Below, in pieces: positions 1 to 12,400 of a stretch of DNA of 64,000 nucleotides. Source of the DNA: Membranipora membranacea (Eukaryota > Bryozoa > Gymnolaemata > Cheilostomatida > Membraniporidae). The DNA lies in assembly GCA_914767715.1 (NCBI GenBank), contig OU612073.1, positions 24,118,001-24,182,000 of the forward strand, in the 5' to 3' direction. The notes below the pieces were generated by a model, which saw only the letters and a list, made by a program, of their open reading frames with translations, was not told where the DNA came from and did no database searches. Position numbers and translations under genes: made by a program. Numbering within the stretch: the stretch's first letter is position 1; each line of letters opens with the position of its first letter.

Positions 1-1079
1 AAACGGATCAGAGGCAACACATTTGCAAGGAAAAATGAACCATGAGATGTACAGACAGACTGCAGAACTAAGAGCACACCTTGTATTTAGTTAACTCTGC
101 TGTGTCTTTGAGGTGTTCCTCTGGTTCCCAAGTTTTACTAAAATAGCCAAAGGACAGCGGTTATAAATACGATTGGTGATGCAGTGAGATATTATTGTTA
201 GACTAAAACTGTAATCAGAGACCAGAATGCTTCTAAGGACAAACTCGCTATACAGATCAACAGGGCGTGGTTATTATTTCAATCAAAATGTTACTTACCT
301 TTTCCACCCTCGCCACTGAACCAGATATTCGTTACAAGAATGTTTCTTTGACTGCAAAAAGGAATCATTTGTCGTCTTTGATAAGCAAAGAAACAAAATA
401 ATCATTTTGGAATGTATTATGGTCGTTTCTTGAAGTAGAGATAAATATCCTAGTAGCTATGAAGCATGTTACTAGTGTAGTAGTCTAGAAGAGCCATTCT
501 AGTATGCTGGACATATCTCCATTTAAAATTGTGGAGGTGGATTTACATTTACCAAATTTCAGTTGTTCACGTCATCTAGAAAAAACCTTACATTGATTTT
601 GCAAACAGAAATGAAAAATCACCAACAAAAACACCACCTCAGTTGTGTTTGTTTACATTTGAACCAATAGAATTGAAGAAATTGCTACATTGATCTCGTA
701 GCAATGTACAAAAAAAAAAGGGTCTAGAAGGGTCTCAAGTGTGCTATCTCCCCTGTAACAGATTCACACTAAAATGATGAACCAGCAAGCATAGCCCTGG
801 CTTGTCTAGGACAGTTACAAGGCTGCTCTACTTACACTAGATATTATAAAAAAAAGCGTTGTTCGAAGGTAGCGTAGTCATAGATACTTTAATGTTAATC
901 TGTATCTATAACACGGGAGACAACACACTCTAGACCCAGGGTTTTTGCACTTTAAATTAGGTTACGTCATTCATTAATATCCTTATGCGAGAAAATTAAG
1001 TTTTCTTGTTCATTGCTATGAGACTACTTTGATTGAGCATTGGTTATTTTTTGCTTTCCTAAACACTTTAACATGACAT
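1..1079. other. Non-coding flank, no gene seen
   Basis: This AT-rich stretch lies downstream of the minus-strand orphan gene ending at 1080. I found no open frame with splice support and no long repeat. It probably includes the 3' untranslated region of that gene. No canonical AATAAA hexamer was found close to the stop codon. Confidence 0.4.
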
Positions 1080-4000
1080 TTACGCTTGCATTCTTAAGAG
1101 CTCAATCTGATGAAATGTAAACCTGTTAAATATAACGCAATAACTTGCCCATCGATCAGCACATATCTTTTCGACGTAGTACAGCAGCTCTCCCCCAATT
1201 GTCAACTCTGCATCTTGTTCTCGAACATCATCTGTGAAAGAATACCTTAGTTGAGAATTTGACATGACTTTAAATCGATGACTTTAAATACTAAACTACT
1301 GAAATACCAAAGCAATATAGTAGGGGTGCACAAACCGCCGCCCGTGGGCCAAATACGGCCTTTTTGCTAATTTAAAGTTGCCCACTTGCCCTCAGGATAT
1401 TTCACTGCTGCGTGAATGTCCTTCTGGTAATTCATATTCATGTTGCAGACACGAATGCAACATGGTCTGTTTCCTGACAAAATTTACATAAATTTGCTTA
1501 CTAGTGATTAGAGAACACAACTAAAGAACTTCAGTCGAGAACAAAACAGATTTTAGCCCTACGGGCGGTGTTCATTTGGTTCAGTACAATCTGCCCCTAA
1601 ATGTCTGTGATTCTTCTGAAGTTTACAAACCCTCCCTCTTATATTCACTAATTAATTTAAACTATTATTCCTTCTGATTTCCAAATAGCAGCAATGTCGA
1701 TATTTCTACATCCGGAAGATGAGCTTGTTTTTATCAGTCCATGTACACATTTTGGAATTTTCAACGCATCAAACAAGCCCTAACAATAAATCTCGAATGA
1801 AATATTTAGAAATATTTACGTAAGTTTTTTCAGGTAGCCTCCTAGCAGTCAACAATAATCACCAAGGCAAACTACTTTTTGCCAACTAAATTTTTCTAAA
1901 TTGTAAATTGGCCCACTGAAGAAAAAGTTTGGGCGTCCTACAATATAGAGTTATGACTTGTAGCTAGTTCTACAGTAGATATTATAAGTCCCGGATCAGG
2001 TGTTATGATATGTTTGGGATTGAGAAAACGCATGTGACTTAGCTTTGGCTTGTGAGTCATGTATGACACTGGATTTGAAACAACAGGACATGATTTACCT
2101 AAACTTACCATCACTCATACATAGTTCTCTGGAATGAGTTGACACCTCCGCACTGAACACAGCCTTAACATCATAAACATCAACCCCATCTCTGTCACTC
2201 TGCGCTCCTTGGCTCTCAAGATGATCAGTTTCTATAGGCGTAACATCGTTCACTTTCTGTCTCTCATCATCAAGCATTTCTTCCTCACTCTCATTATTAT
2301 CCTCAGCATCACACTCAACATCGTCTGCTGCCTGGTAGTCACTACCTTGAGCTCCTCCTTTCTCAAAGTCTTCAACCTCATCTGTAGTAACATCTGAAAC
2401 TCTGCACAGCATTTCATCTGAAGTAAGTAAGAAAATGGTTGCAAGTAAGTATTTCCTGAACCCAGCAAGAGGCTTATCGGTAAAATCTTCCGCTGATAAG
2501 ATTCAATCTGTGGAATGAGCTTGTGTTGCTTATTTTGACTGGATTGACTATTATGGACTGGATAGACCGCCAAAAGTTTTTTTGGACTTGGCATAGGAAA
2601 ACCTGCAAAATACAGGAGGAAGGGTGGAAGAGATGATGAACCTTGACCAATCAATGAGATCAGGCTTAGCAAATTTCAGGGCTGTTTGATCTATGGAAAT
2701 GCCTCCCGGTTCGGTTTACGATGAGTTATGAGTTATGTGCAAACAACAGCGAGCCCATGTGGCCGCGCGGTCATAATCCAAGGCCGCGTATAGGGATTCC
2801 AGGAGGCGGCAGATGATTTTGAAGATTCAGCTCGAGCTCAGTCCATGAAAATGGATGCATATTTGGACGGTGAACAAAGAGGTGACAACTCAGCTCAGAA
2901 TTTTCATTGGAATATAGTGTATGTGGTTGGGCAATATTTCCCAAGGAATAAAAAAGTGCAGGGGATAACATTAGGACAGAAACTGTCAAGACAAGGAATG
3001 TGCTAAGATAGCAGAGAAACGGGAGGAAGAAAAACAGATCATAAATGAAATAGGAAATAAAAGGGCTCAATACCATGGAAAGATGATCAAGCACACCCAA
3101 CACAACCTTCCTGATGTGAAACACTGGTACCTGCAATCATATCGATGTGATGAACAGAGGAGAAAAGAACGGGCATCTAGCAAGAGAGATAGGACAATAT
3201 AGAATACATCAGCAACAGTCTACCTGTCATTGCTCAGGCATTGGGGCGGTGTGGCTCAACTAGATGAATACTAGGGAATATCCACAGAAGAAAGAGATAG
3301 ACGGGGCGCAGATATCCACAATTCTGGGATCAGCAAGAATACCAAGGCAGGACCAGCAGGTCTTAGGTATATCAAGTTTGAATTGCTTACAAACAAACAC
3401 CAACAGATGAAGAACTGAGTAAATCGACAACAAATAATGAACCGAAAAATACAATGTTATTGTTTAATTATTATTTACTGGTAGTGACTAACCATTCGAC
3501 ATCTACTTACAATTGGTATTAGTTTCAGTTATTCCAGCCAACTGATTGGCCTCATTGGCCAACGACTTAAGCTTGTCTGCAGCGAGATGGTTGCTCCAGA
3601 CCTGCACTTTGCGATCAACGTAGGCATAAAAAGACAAGTTCACCCCATAACCTGTCAGTTTTGCAGCCTACAAACACAAGACTTTCACAGACCGTGGACA
3701 AGATTGCGTGAAGCATGAGGTTATTATGATACCAATAGTAACTTCAAACAAAATATATCCCTTTTTTTTTAAACAATGACAAGTTTTAATTGCCCAGACG
3801 ACCTGCAGGCGTATTATGCCTTGCATACTGTTGCAATTCAACCAGATGAACTATCGTTACGATTTTATGTTTTAAAAATTGGTTTTGTTGTGTATATTTT
3901 ACCACTTTGTGACCATCATATAAATACAACCAAAAACTAGTTAAGTTAACTGGAAATTGTAACTAAAACTGAGCTAAGCAGTCCTTCAACTTACAGCTAT

Positions 4001-4862
4001 CATAAATCTGTACATAGCATACCCTCTCCATCTAGCACTGGGGGCTTTCCGCGACCTCTCTCCTTTCTTTCGTTCAGCCTCCATCTGAGCTATGATACCA
4101 GATTTTTTCATAGGTAAACCTTCAATTGATTTGTGAAATATTTATATTATTTAAGAGGTTTGATGTGATGACGGTAACATAATCATCAACCACCAGCAAA
4201 TAAAATGAAAAGGTGTAATACAAATTAGATATGCTGTTAGTACAGAAGCTAAATATCTAGATTTGCCTATGAAGAATTGGAGGGGGTCACATTTTGTATT
4301 TGAGGCTTCCATCTTTCGACAATGTGGACAATTTTTTCTTTAGTCAAACTATTTATCCTTCATAACCTAACCCATTCCCAAAGTTTATGTGCTTTTAGTT
4401 GTTTTAACCCAACCCAAATTTTCTGGTGTCTTAATCGGCATCCCCAAGTGTCAAAACGAGATTGAACACTCAGATCAGGATATTTAATATTGGAGTTCCT
4501 TCCGGCCTCCAATTCAGTGCATGTTTTTGGAAATCAATCATGTATCAATGGCTACTGTATCTTTGGTATCCTACTAAGGTTGAACTAGCTCTATGCTTTA
4601 ACTAACTGCAGGGATTAAAGTGACAGCCCGTTGCAGTGTTAACCTATCAGTTACATACACAAACAAAAACAGGTGAGAATCTACTGCAGGAGTCATCAGA
4701 AAGCAGCGCTATTGTTTCACAGCTGAAAACTACCATAAATAGTTCTCAGACAGTCTCGAATTGATATGCAATTACTGGATACTCACCACATGTCTTGCAC
4801 TTCCTAAGTGCAGCCATACACTTGGTTCCACATCTACTGCATGACTTGATACCTCTCGGCAT
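1080..4862 (-). CDS. Orphan 262-aa protein with N-terminal Cys-rich zinc-ribbon-like motif (5 exons)
   Basis: I do not recognise this gene. Exons on the minus strand: 4862-4787, 4089-3995, 3667-3511, 2417-2109 and 1231-1080. All introns are GT-AG, phases are compatible throughout, and the sum is 789 nt (262 codons plus TAA). The protein starts MPRGIKSCSRCG and carries cysteines at about residues 8, 11, 15, 22 and 25, spaced like a zinc ribbon (CxxC...CxxC). A basic stretch follows (ERKKGERSRKAP). Exon 3 encodes a compact region with GYGVNLSFYAYVD. Exon 4 encodes a very acidic, probably disordered segment of about 100 residues. The last exon encodes a hydrophobic/aromatic end (GGELLYYVEKICADRW). 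The start is the first ATG of exon 1, preceded by an acceptor-like TTCATAGCAGCAG, so a 5' untranslated exon may exist. The zinc-binding idea is inference. The model's frame consistency across four introns is the main support. Confidence 0.7.
1313..1948. mobile_element. Non-autonomous hAT-like MITE with 8-bp target-site duplication
   Basis: The element spans 1321-1940, inside the last intron (1232-2108) of the orphan gene. It is flanked on both sides by the exact octamer CAATATAG (1313-1320 and 1941-1948). Its ends are imperfect inverted repeats: TAGGGGTGCACAAACC on the left and, read from the other strand, TAGGACGCCCAAACTT on the right. Further inward similarity surrounds a GTGGGCCA/GTGGGCCAA motif. 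An 8-bp duplication with short TAGGG-like ends is the signature of hAT transposons. At about 620 bp without a transposase frame it is a non-autonomous copy. Confidence 0.75.
2418..3510. other. Intron 3 of the orphan gene, possible decayed repeat inside
   Basis: This 1.1-kb intron includes a 2760-3440 block that is locally more GC-rich and purine-rich on the plus strand than its surroundings. A hydrophobic open frame on the minus strand at 2771-3136 has no recognisable domain and lies wholly within the intron. It may be an old repeat, but I cannot classify it. Confidence 0.3.
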
Positions 4863-5368
4863 ACCTGCTGCTATGAACAGAGCAAAACGCGAATATCATG
4901 AGATCATTATTATCCAGGTACTATGGTTAAGTATTAGCTGATGGTCTATTCAATTGCTAAAACATTTCTACTTCCAAGGAAATTGTAGTAAGACTCGGTT
5001 TACTCTAGAAAGATAAATAATGATTTTGCTTTTTTTGTGTTATCTACAATACCAAGTGATATGTCAAATAAAGATTTCAGGCCACTCATAATCATGACAG
5101 GGTGCTGAAAGACAGCTTTTGTAAGTGAAATGCGATCCATGGGCAGTTGAGTGCTTTGAATTTTTACTTGCTTACTGCTGATAGTGTATGAGAGAATCAG
5201 ATTGTTGCATCTCAATGCAGTTAGATCAATGTCACATGAACTTGACTTTGTGTCTATATAGAAGATGCTATAATATGCTAAGGGAATAGACTATGTGGGG
5301 CACACCTTCTCGGTTATTGATCTACCGCAAATTTACCTCCCCAATGACCCATGTGGGTACAGACAACG

Positions 5369-5795
5369 CTTAAACCACTGCTGCCACAGCAGGGATTTGC
5401 CCAGCATAGCCACCAGTCAAAAATTTAAATAGAGAGTTGTGGCATCAAAACGTCTAGCCAGTCTGTGAGGAGTATCTTCTTCCCCAGCCATCCACCATTA
5501 GTGATGACATATGTTGAGGTTGTCCAATCAGGTGCCTTTAAAATTTAGCTGAGATCCAACACTTTTATTAGTGTTGGATCTCAGCTAGATTTTAAAGGCA
5601 CCTGATTGGTCAACCTCAACATATGTCATCACCAATGGTGGATGGCTGGGGAAGAAGATACTCCTCACATTTTGAGAGCTCATATAACTCCATTCAAAGC
5701 TACTGGCTAGATGTTTTGATGCCACAACTCTCTATTTAAATTTTTGACTGGTGGCACTGCTGGACAAAGCCCAGCTGTGTCAGCAGTGGTTTAAG
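5369..5795. mobile_element. Long foldback (inverted-repeat) element
   Basis: The left arm (about 5369-5563) and right arm (about 5570-5795) are near-perfect reverse complements, meeting at a short loop in AACACTTTTATTAGTGTT. The left arm begins CTTAAACCACTGCTG and the right arm ends CAGCAGTGGTTTAAG. The right arm carries one insertion of about 35 bp (near 5672-5707) that the left arm lacks. No transposase frame is present. It lies upstream of the orphan gene's start. It is probably a foldback or Tc/hAT-derived MITE, but I could not find a convincing target-site duplication, so the family is open. Confidence 0.7.
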
Positions 5796-6030
5796 TTACT
5801 TGCCACAAAATTTGGCTGGTAAATATTTTAGACCACTGTACCTCAGATATTTAGTGGGTGGATGACAAGGCCTACCACATGAAAACCTTATAGCCTAAGG
5901 CCGGCAATTACTATTTTTGGCCACACTATTGAAAGACAACTATTCTTCATTGTTCATCTTCACACTAGACTGCCTGGGTCTTGAATAGCTTGAGGCAAAA
6001 AGTTTTAGTGGTATGGATTGAAGTTATTTC

Positions 6031-6345
6031 TTAAGGACCTTGACTCTCCTCTTGCTTGGGATTTGGTTTTGGCCTGACCTTGAGTTCCTTGATGACAAAT
6101 TCATCATAAGAATAACTTAGGGCAGTATGCGAGTTCTCATTTGATACGATTGCCATCGGCTGTTCTACCCTGCGCCTCATTCTCCTATCGCTAAGGCCGA
6201 GCTTCTGTTTGGCTTCATAGAGCCACTCTCTTCCCTTGATGTTTGCTATAAATCTGGCCGCTTCGTCTTGTACATTCTCCAGCGCCTCAATGCCTTGGCA
6301 CTGGGGTCCCAAGCTGCGGATGCATACTCCAGGTGGGAGAGGCAT
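6031..6345 (-). pseudogene. Fragment of a non-LTR retrotransposon reverse transcriptase (C-terminal end)
   Basis: The minus-strand frame encodes IEALENVQDEAARFI followed by a basic RRMRRRVE stretch. This is the pattern found just downstream of the RT core in jockey/CR1-like LINEs (LE.VQ..AARFI). Just upstream, around 6295-6335, the matching EYASAAWDP motif is in a different frame, so a single-base frameshift separates the two. The rest of the RT is missing. This is a dead, 5'-truncated LINE copy. Confidence 0.6.
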
Positions 6346-6397
6346 AGGGAATTATCGCATTACAAAATAAAATACAGTTCTAAAAGACCCTGTTGGA

Positions 6398-6534
6398 TAG
6401 GCCCTGGGCATGGGACTTACATGTCTCTACTTTGCCAATGTCCAGTATCAACCACTTTTTTTGGTGGTTGATACTGGACATTGGCAAAGTAAAGACGTGT
6501 AAGTCCCTGGGGCCCATGGCCTTGGGGGCCTATG
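6398..6534. repeat. Hairpin with arms of about 60 bp
   Basis: The sequence CCAGTATCAACCACTT is followed within a few bases by its reverse complement, and the pairing extends outward through the GGCAAAGTA and GGGACTTAC motifs to a GGCC-rich base. It lies close to the LINE remnant. It could be a short foldback element or an inverted duplication. Confidence 0.65.
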
Positions 6535-9367
6535 TCTGGGAGTCTGTCTTCAAACATGTCCCCAGAGCCAAGACACCTATGAGACTTGTACAACTAAAGG
6601 CCTTTTGTTGGGTGAACAAAGGAGTACAATGGCAGGCAAAGTTTGCCTGTCTGATTACATGTTGGGTGTTTGGTTGGGGAATGTGTATGGTAGCCTCAGT
6701 CCTCCACTTTAGCTACACTGATTTGTGGGTATATTTTGTAATGGGCAGAAAATTAGCTAGTAGCAATTCCGGGCGCCTAGAAATTGGTTAAAGTCACTTA
6801 CTACCAAGGAGAAACTCCTTGTTTACTTTCTTACTACACTAGAACTGTTGTATAATTTACTGACCTTTGCTTTTGCACCAAGGAGGCTGTTACTCCTCGT
6901 TTGCACACCCAGTACTCACCTGAGCCTTCGGTTCTGACTGGTTTTGTGTTTTGAAGGGAAAGAGGTGGGTGGGTGCAAGCAAAACTCACACTAGGGAATT
7001 CAATGGCCTAGACAAAATCAATTATACTCAGTTTGCAGTTGTAGTAAGTATAGTCAAGGTAACTCCTTGGTATAGTAGGGCGTAGGCATTTAGTATAGTA
7101 TAGTATAGTAGGGCGCAGGAGGTTTAGTTCATTGGCGTAGGCCTGTCATTTATTTACTAATGAAGTTTTCAAGTTAGAAAACACACATAGTCCCTACAAA
7201 CATTGCCATGTCCATGATCACTACCACCCCACAAATAGTACTGCTGTAACTCCAATTGCATATCTATCTATGTTAGTAGGCCTGTCCTAACTGATGTCAA
7301 GACAGGCTGAACAAGAATTCATGTCCCAAGCATGGGTTGAGATTTACTTTCACTTTCAGCTAAATCATGAACATGTGTGCTTCTACAATTACAAACCTAT
7401 GAAAACTTTTTAGCACTAAACCAACACATTCATTTAATTCTTGATGATACACTCCCACCTAGATAGAAATCTGCTGCCACTACTACTACCACCAATAACA
7501 AAGAATTTTGAAGAGCTCATTGGGTTTAGCTGAGAGCTTGTTGACAGTGGACAGGGGGTCAATGTAAAGTGCTTTACTTTACACTATAGGTAGACACAAG
7601 GCAGTCCATTCTACCCCACAGGTAGAATTATTGTTAAATTTAGTCTGGCAATACGGCCAGGGGACTAGTCTCTCTATCTATGTTATTAAGTTTCGGCGTG
7701 GGCAATGAACTCAAGTGGGACTGGCAGAATAAATTGTCACTTGCATTGTAACAATTCTGGTAAAGCTTCTTTTTATAACAGTTCCCTTTGGTGGTAACAG
7801 GGAGTGTGGCAACTAATTTATTGGGTTACCTGTCCCTGAGCAGCAGCATTTGAGCTATTCGTCTGCTATCAGCCAAGATGCCTTTGGGTTTGAGACCTAC
7901 ACAGTTCACAATGTTTTCCACTTCAATGAAAAATAATTGAATTTGTATGTTAGATTTGTTGGATTAAGCTCATCTGACTACAACAAATTAAACTGAGAGT
8001 GCAGGCAACTTAGATATTTAAATAGCAAAGAGCAGCCTTGGAAAAGCGAGCGAGAGCTGCTAGAGGTCTGCTTCCCCAATTTCTCCCCACAAAACAAGTA
8101 TACTATACACATGGAGTGGGTAATTTGGTAGTTGACGAGTGGATAGATCAAGTGAGGAATTTGATTTTAAGTGATAGCTTTTATTTGATTAAAAAATCAT
8201 TCTAATGTGAAGACTCCTCCCCCCTAGCCTGTCCCGACACCCCATCCACCTCCGACGGCTTGCCCAGGCCATCCCCCCCCCCTTCGAAAATTGAGTGGTA
8301 GGAGGAGAATCAAAAACACTGCAAGGACCAGATAAAACCGATCCACCAATGTAGTATCTTGGCACTAATTCCCGTTATTATAGAAAAGACAACATCAAAA
8401 TAAATGTTCAGTCATCTGAGTATATATATATATTATACATATAGCAATACTGCTAATTTGGATTTAGTGAAGACAATCGTCTATTAAACAAACAAGACAT
8501 GGCAGCTCAATATAATAATGTCAAAATAGTAAGTTGAGGCTGCTTCAATTAAAAATTTATTGATAAAAATCTACTCCTTAGGTACATCATGATGTGACTC
8601 TCCTCTTTTTCTACCCACATGACCGAGTATTTAAAACATCAATATGAAATCATTACATGCCCACTACCCCTGTTTCTCCTCCTTCCAGTATCTCAACAAA
8701 AGCAATACAAAAAAGAAGTGATTCACTGGGAGATATTATGTGCTCTGCCTGAATGCCCAGCAAGTTGTAAGGAAGTTTCTGTAGCATGTGCACCTACACT
8801 GATGATGAAAGCGATAAAATCCACCCCAAAGAACACTCATGCAGGCAGTGTAGGTTACTCAGGCTTCATGAGAGATAATACTATCCAACAAGCTGTGATA
8901 TGATAGGATTTACCAATAAACAAATACATAATATTATTTCTATATATAGCACAAATAAAGTATAAAGAGGTGATACTGATGATCAGCGTAACAAAGTCAC
9001 CAGTAACAACATGCATTAAAACAGTAAAATATCTGCACGGGATAATTGAAAAATATAGATTACATTATATATAGATTTCTACATACAAACAGATAGAAAA
9101 TCCAATAGAACATTCTGTATAAAATATCATGACTTAGTCTGACTGCAATAACGCGGTAGTAACACTTAATTCAGTGAGTAATAAAAATAAACTGTCAGAA
9201 CCTTTCTATATTTCTTTTCAATCATAAATGACATTGCTGACTTGACCCCTGGATTAGCCTTTATAAAAATATTCTCTCCCACAATGACCTTCACATCAAA
9301 GGTTTGTCCTCTCTTACCTGTGATCTTAGAGACCAGCTACCTCAACAGGTTTTACCTGTTTGGTGGG
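6535..9367. other. Intergenic repeats, no gene seen
   Basis: This is the region between the orphan gene and the 3' end of the cryptochrome gene. It holds several short CCAAGGAG...CTCCTTGG hairpins (about 6806-6825, 6880-6902, 7058-7073), a short TATAG run (7085-7110) and a C-rich patch (8218-8282). An open frame at 8619-8903 on the plus strand has no splice context or recognisable domain, and I do not call it a gene. Confidence 0.4.
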
Positions 9368-9373
9368 TTTATT
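9368..9373 (-). promoter_or_regulatory. Candidate poly(A) signal of the cryptochrome gene
   Basis: TTTATT on the plus strand is AATAAA on the coding strand, about 110 nt past the predicted stop codon at 9481. The position fits a 3' end but there is no transcript evidence. Confidence 0.4.
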
Positions 9374-9480
9374 CTGCCGGCTTTGGTGTCCTATAGCAGG
9401 TTTTAAAAAATATCATGAGAGTTTTGATTTCAACTATTTTTTAGTAGAGCCCCTGTATTGGGATAGGGATAGAGTGAGGT

Positions 9481-12400
9481 CTATAAGACCTCTATACCGG
9501 AGCAGAGGCTATCTGCAGTACAAGGATTATCTGTAGCTCTCTTGTCATCCAGCCATACAAACTGTCGTGTCTCCTTATCATCAGATGGAGCGCATATCTC
9601 CGAAACTATACGGTATAACGACAAACGACAGACATTACTTATAAATTACTAAGGATCATACGATCAATCAATCGGATTTGTCACTCATGTAATATTTCTA
9701 TGACATGATCTACTTATGGAGACTTATCATGACAGAAAAATTGGAAATTTTGACTGAAGCTACACAAAAGCTATGACGGTGTTGTTTAATAAATACAGCA
9801 GAGTAGTGATGGGCGAGTCAAGCTGGACGACTCGGTTGGCCGAGCTCGCCTAGGTTGAGCCACAAGCTCGACTTGATGAGTTTGGTTCTGCACAAGTCGG
9901 GACTACTAGCATTGTAAATGGTAGTAGCTGATCAAAATGTTGCCTACACACAGACTCGAACTAGTGACTTTGTGCTAAGCAGTCCACGCTCTTACCCACT
10001 ACGCTCTTACCCACAACACCACGGATTTTATATGACGTCATAAGAAATTAAGACTATTATATTATGACAAAGATAGTTATTAGTCATACTTTTGCTGCGA
10101 TTATTAAACGGCTTACAACACTACATGAAGCTTTCTTTAGGCATCTATAATTCAATAAATACTTGACAGAATTTGATGAAACTTGGCCTCAACATAGTTC
10201 CTTATTTCTAGATGATAAGTTACAAACTAAATCAAATGTACTATAAGCTGATTGCACTAGTGAATGTGAATGAATATCCACCATTCTTTTATATTGTGAT
10301 ATCTGAAGAATGTTTTGTGGCCGTTTGCTCTTGGTGCAAGAGGGCATAACTCACGTTGTCTTCACATCATTTTAAGGTAAGTTAGGTTAGTTATGTTTTA
10401 ATCTAGAAAAAAATGGCCAGTTGGCCAATGGGAGGTGCATAGACTTAATATACTATATTATACTATTATTATTATACTATACTATATTAAGTCTATGGGG
10501 AGGTGCAACAAACCGGCAACAATTATTTATAAACTACCAAAAGACCTAAGCAATAGAAATTTTAGTAGCCAGTTCGGTATTAGTTATGCAATACCTTTAC
10601 ACCTTATGAAAAATTCAAGCATTAAATTATAGCGTTAGAAATCGACCCCCTTGCTTATCCATGCTCTATTTATCACTATGTACTGTACAAGCCCAATAAC
10701 CTACCAAATAAAAATGTAAAGATATTGCATATCTACTGCAGATCTATCTGCCAGACTACATATTGCTTTGTTCTTTCGGTAGTTGCTTTAATCTGCTCGA
10801 GTAGTGTAGTGCTTCATCATGACTTTATGTCCACCGATTATTTAACCACACAATGGAGAGGGGCTCACCTTTGCCGGACATGGCAGTTCTGATTTGCTGC
10901 ATTTTCATGTTGCAGTCCCTGGCGCTGGCCTTGTGATCATTTATCCGAGCTGGATAGTCTTTACCCACAATGCAATCTGCTTCTTCCTGTATCTATTTAT
11001 GAATAAAGGACAAAACAATCATGTAAATGAGTGTACATGATAGTCATCAGGGGAGGGGGGCCGTCGGGAGGGGGGCAATCAACACCCTGTCTCCCGGATA
11101 TCCGCTATCTCAGTGAAAACAACAACATGTTATGATCGTTATCTCGCACGTAGGAACTTTGACAAGAATTATCAGTACTTGTGAACCTAGCCGCCTGAGA
11201 ATTTCGCATATTCACATGAGAATGAAGAGCATAGTAATATATTCCAACTTATTGCTGATTATTAATTAAAACAACTGATTCAAATTTGGTGATTCTGAAT
11301 TCCAAGCTTGCTGGATCCGGAACTAGTGCAGTGATAACTTCAAGATTAGAATGAAATTTTCCATACATAACATGTTATGTGTGATGATACAAATCTTTAC
11401 TTGACACAATGGTTAGACAAGGTGGTGATAGAACGCGCTGTATTACCTTTTTAGGAGCTAACCAGGGCTGGAATAGATACTTGAGTGGCATGTGCGTCAA
11501 TGCTGGTATATATTTCCTAAAACCGTGATAATATAAGCTATTAATTACTGGATCTAACCTTGTGTAGTTCAAGGCTTCTAGGTTCTGAATAAAAGTCCAT
11601 AAGACTGTCTCAAGTCGTACACAGGACTGAATGGTGTTAGGCAACAGCTTTGCTGTGTGGGGAGGTGAATGGCTTGTATGCAAAAATGTAGATTCCGCCA
11701 TTTCTTAGTCATCAAAGCAATATGAAATAGACATGTATATCACTAAAAATTTATCTTTATATTCTCCTCCAATTTTTTCTGATGGCCAAAGGTGATGAGC
11801 GGGTAATGAACTGATGTCAGTTGATCAAAATAATCTATGATCTCCAGTGGTCCCAATGTAAGTGAAGTGGTTACATGTAGATAGTTACTGATGTTTAACG
11901 TAGCATACCTGATATATTCACCATTAGGATCCATTCTCTGCCCGTAGCGCACCGGATCAAAACACTTTGGGCAGTCCAGAGCCTTCTCAAAGGCTGACGA
12001 GGAAACCCACATCCAGTTACCGGCGCAGATAGACCAATCGTAGTCTATCAAATACTTCTCAAATATCTAAAAGGAAAATACAATAATGCAAACATTTCAA
12101 CAAGCTACAATCATCTTGGTCCGCTTGTGTTGAGCCAGTTATGAGCATCCCATAGCTTGCATCACAGTTCACAATGTTGTTTTTTGTTGTTTCTGCTACT
12201 ATCATAAGTGCAACAGGAGGAGGGGGGATATAGGGGTGATAGCCTATCACACTGACCAGTGACAGGAGGAGGGGAGGATACAGGGGTGATAGCCTATCAC
12301 CCTGACCAGTGACAGGAGGAGGGGGGATACAGGGGTGATAGCCTATCACACTGACCAGTGACAGGAGGAGGGGAGGATACAGAGGTGATAGCCTATCACA

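Noticed and set aside
2771-3136. Hydrophobic 121-residue minus-strand frame
   Set aside because: It lies wholly in an intron of the orphan gene, has no recognisable family and may just reflect a purine-rich plus strand.
8619-8903. 94-residue plus-strand frame
   Set aside because: No domain, no splice context and AT-rich flanks; length alone is not evidence.
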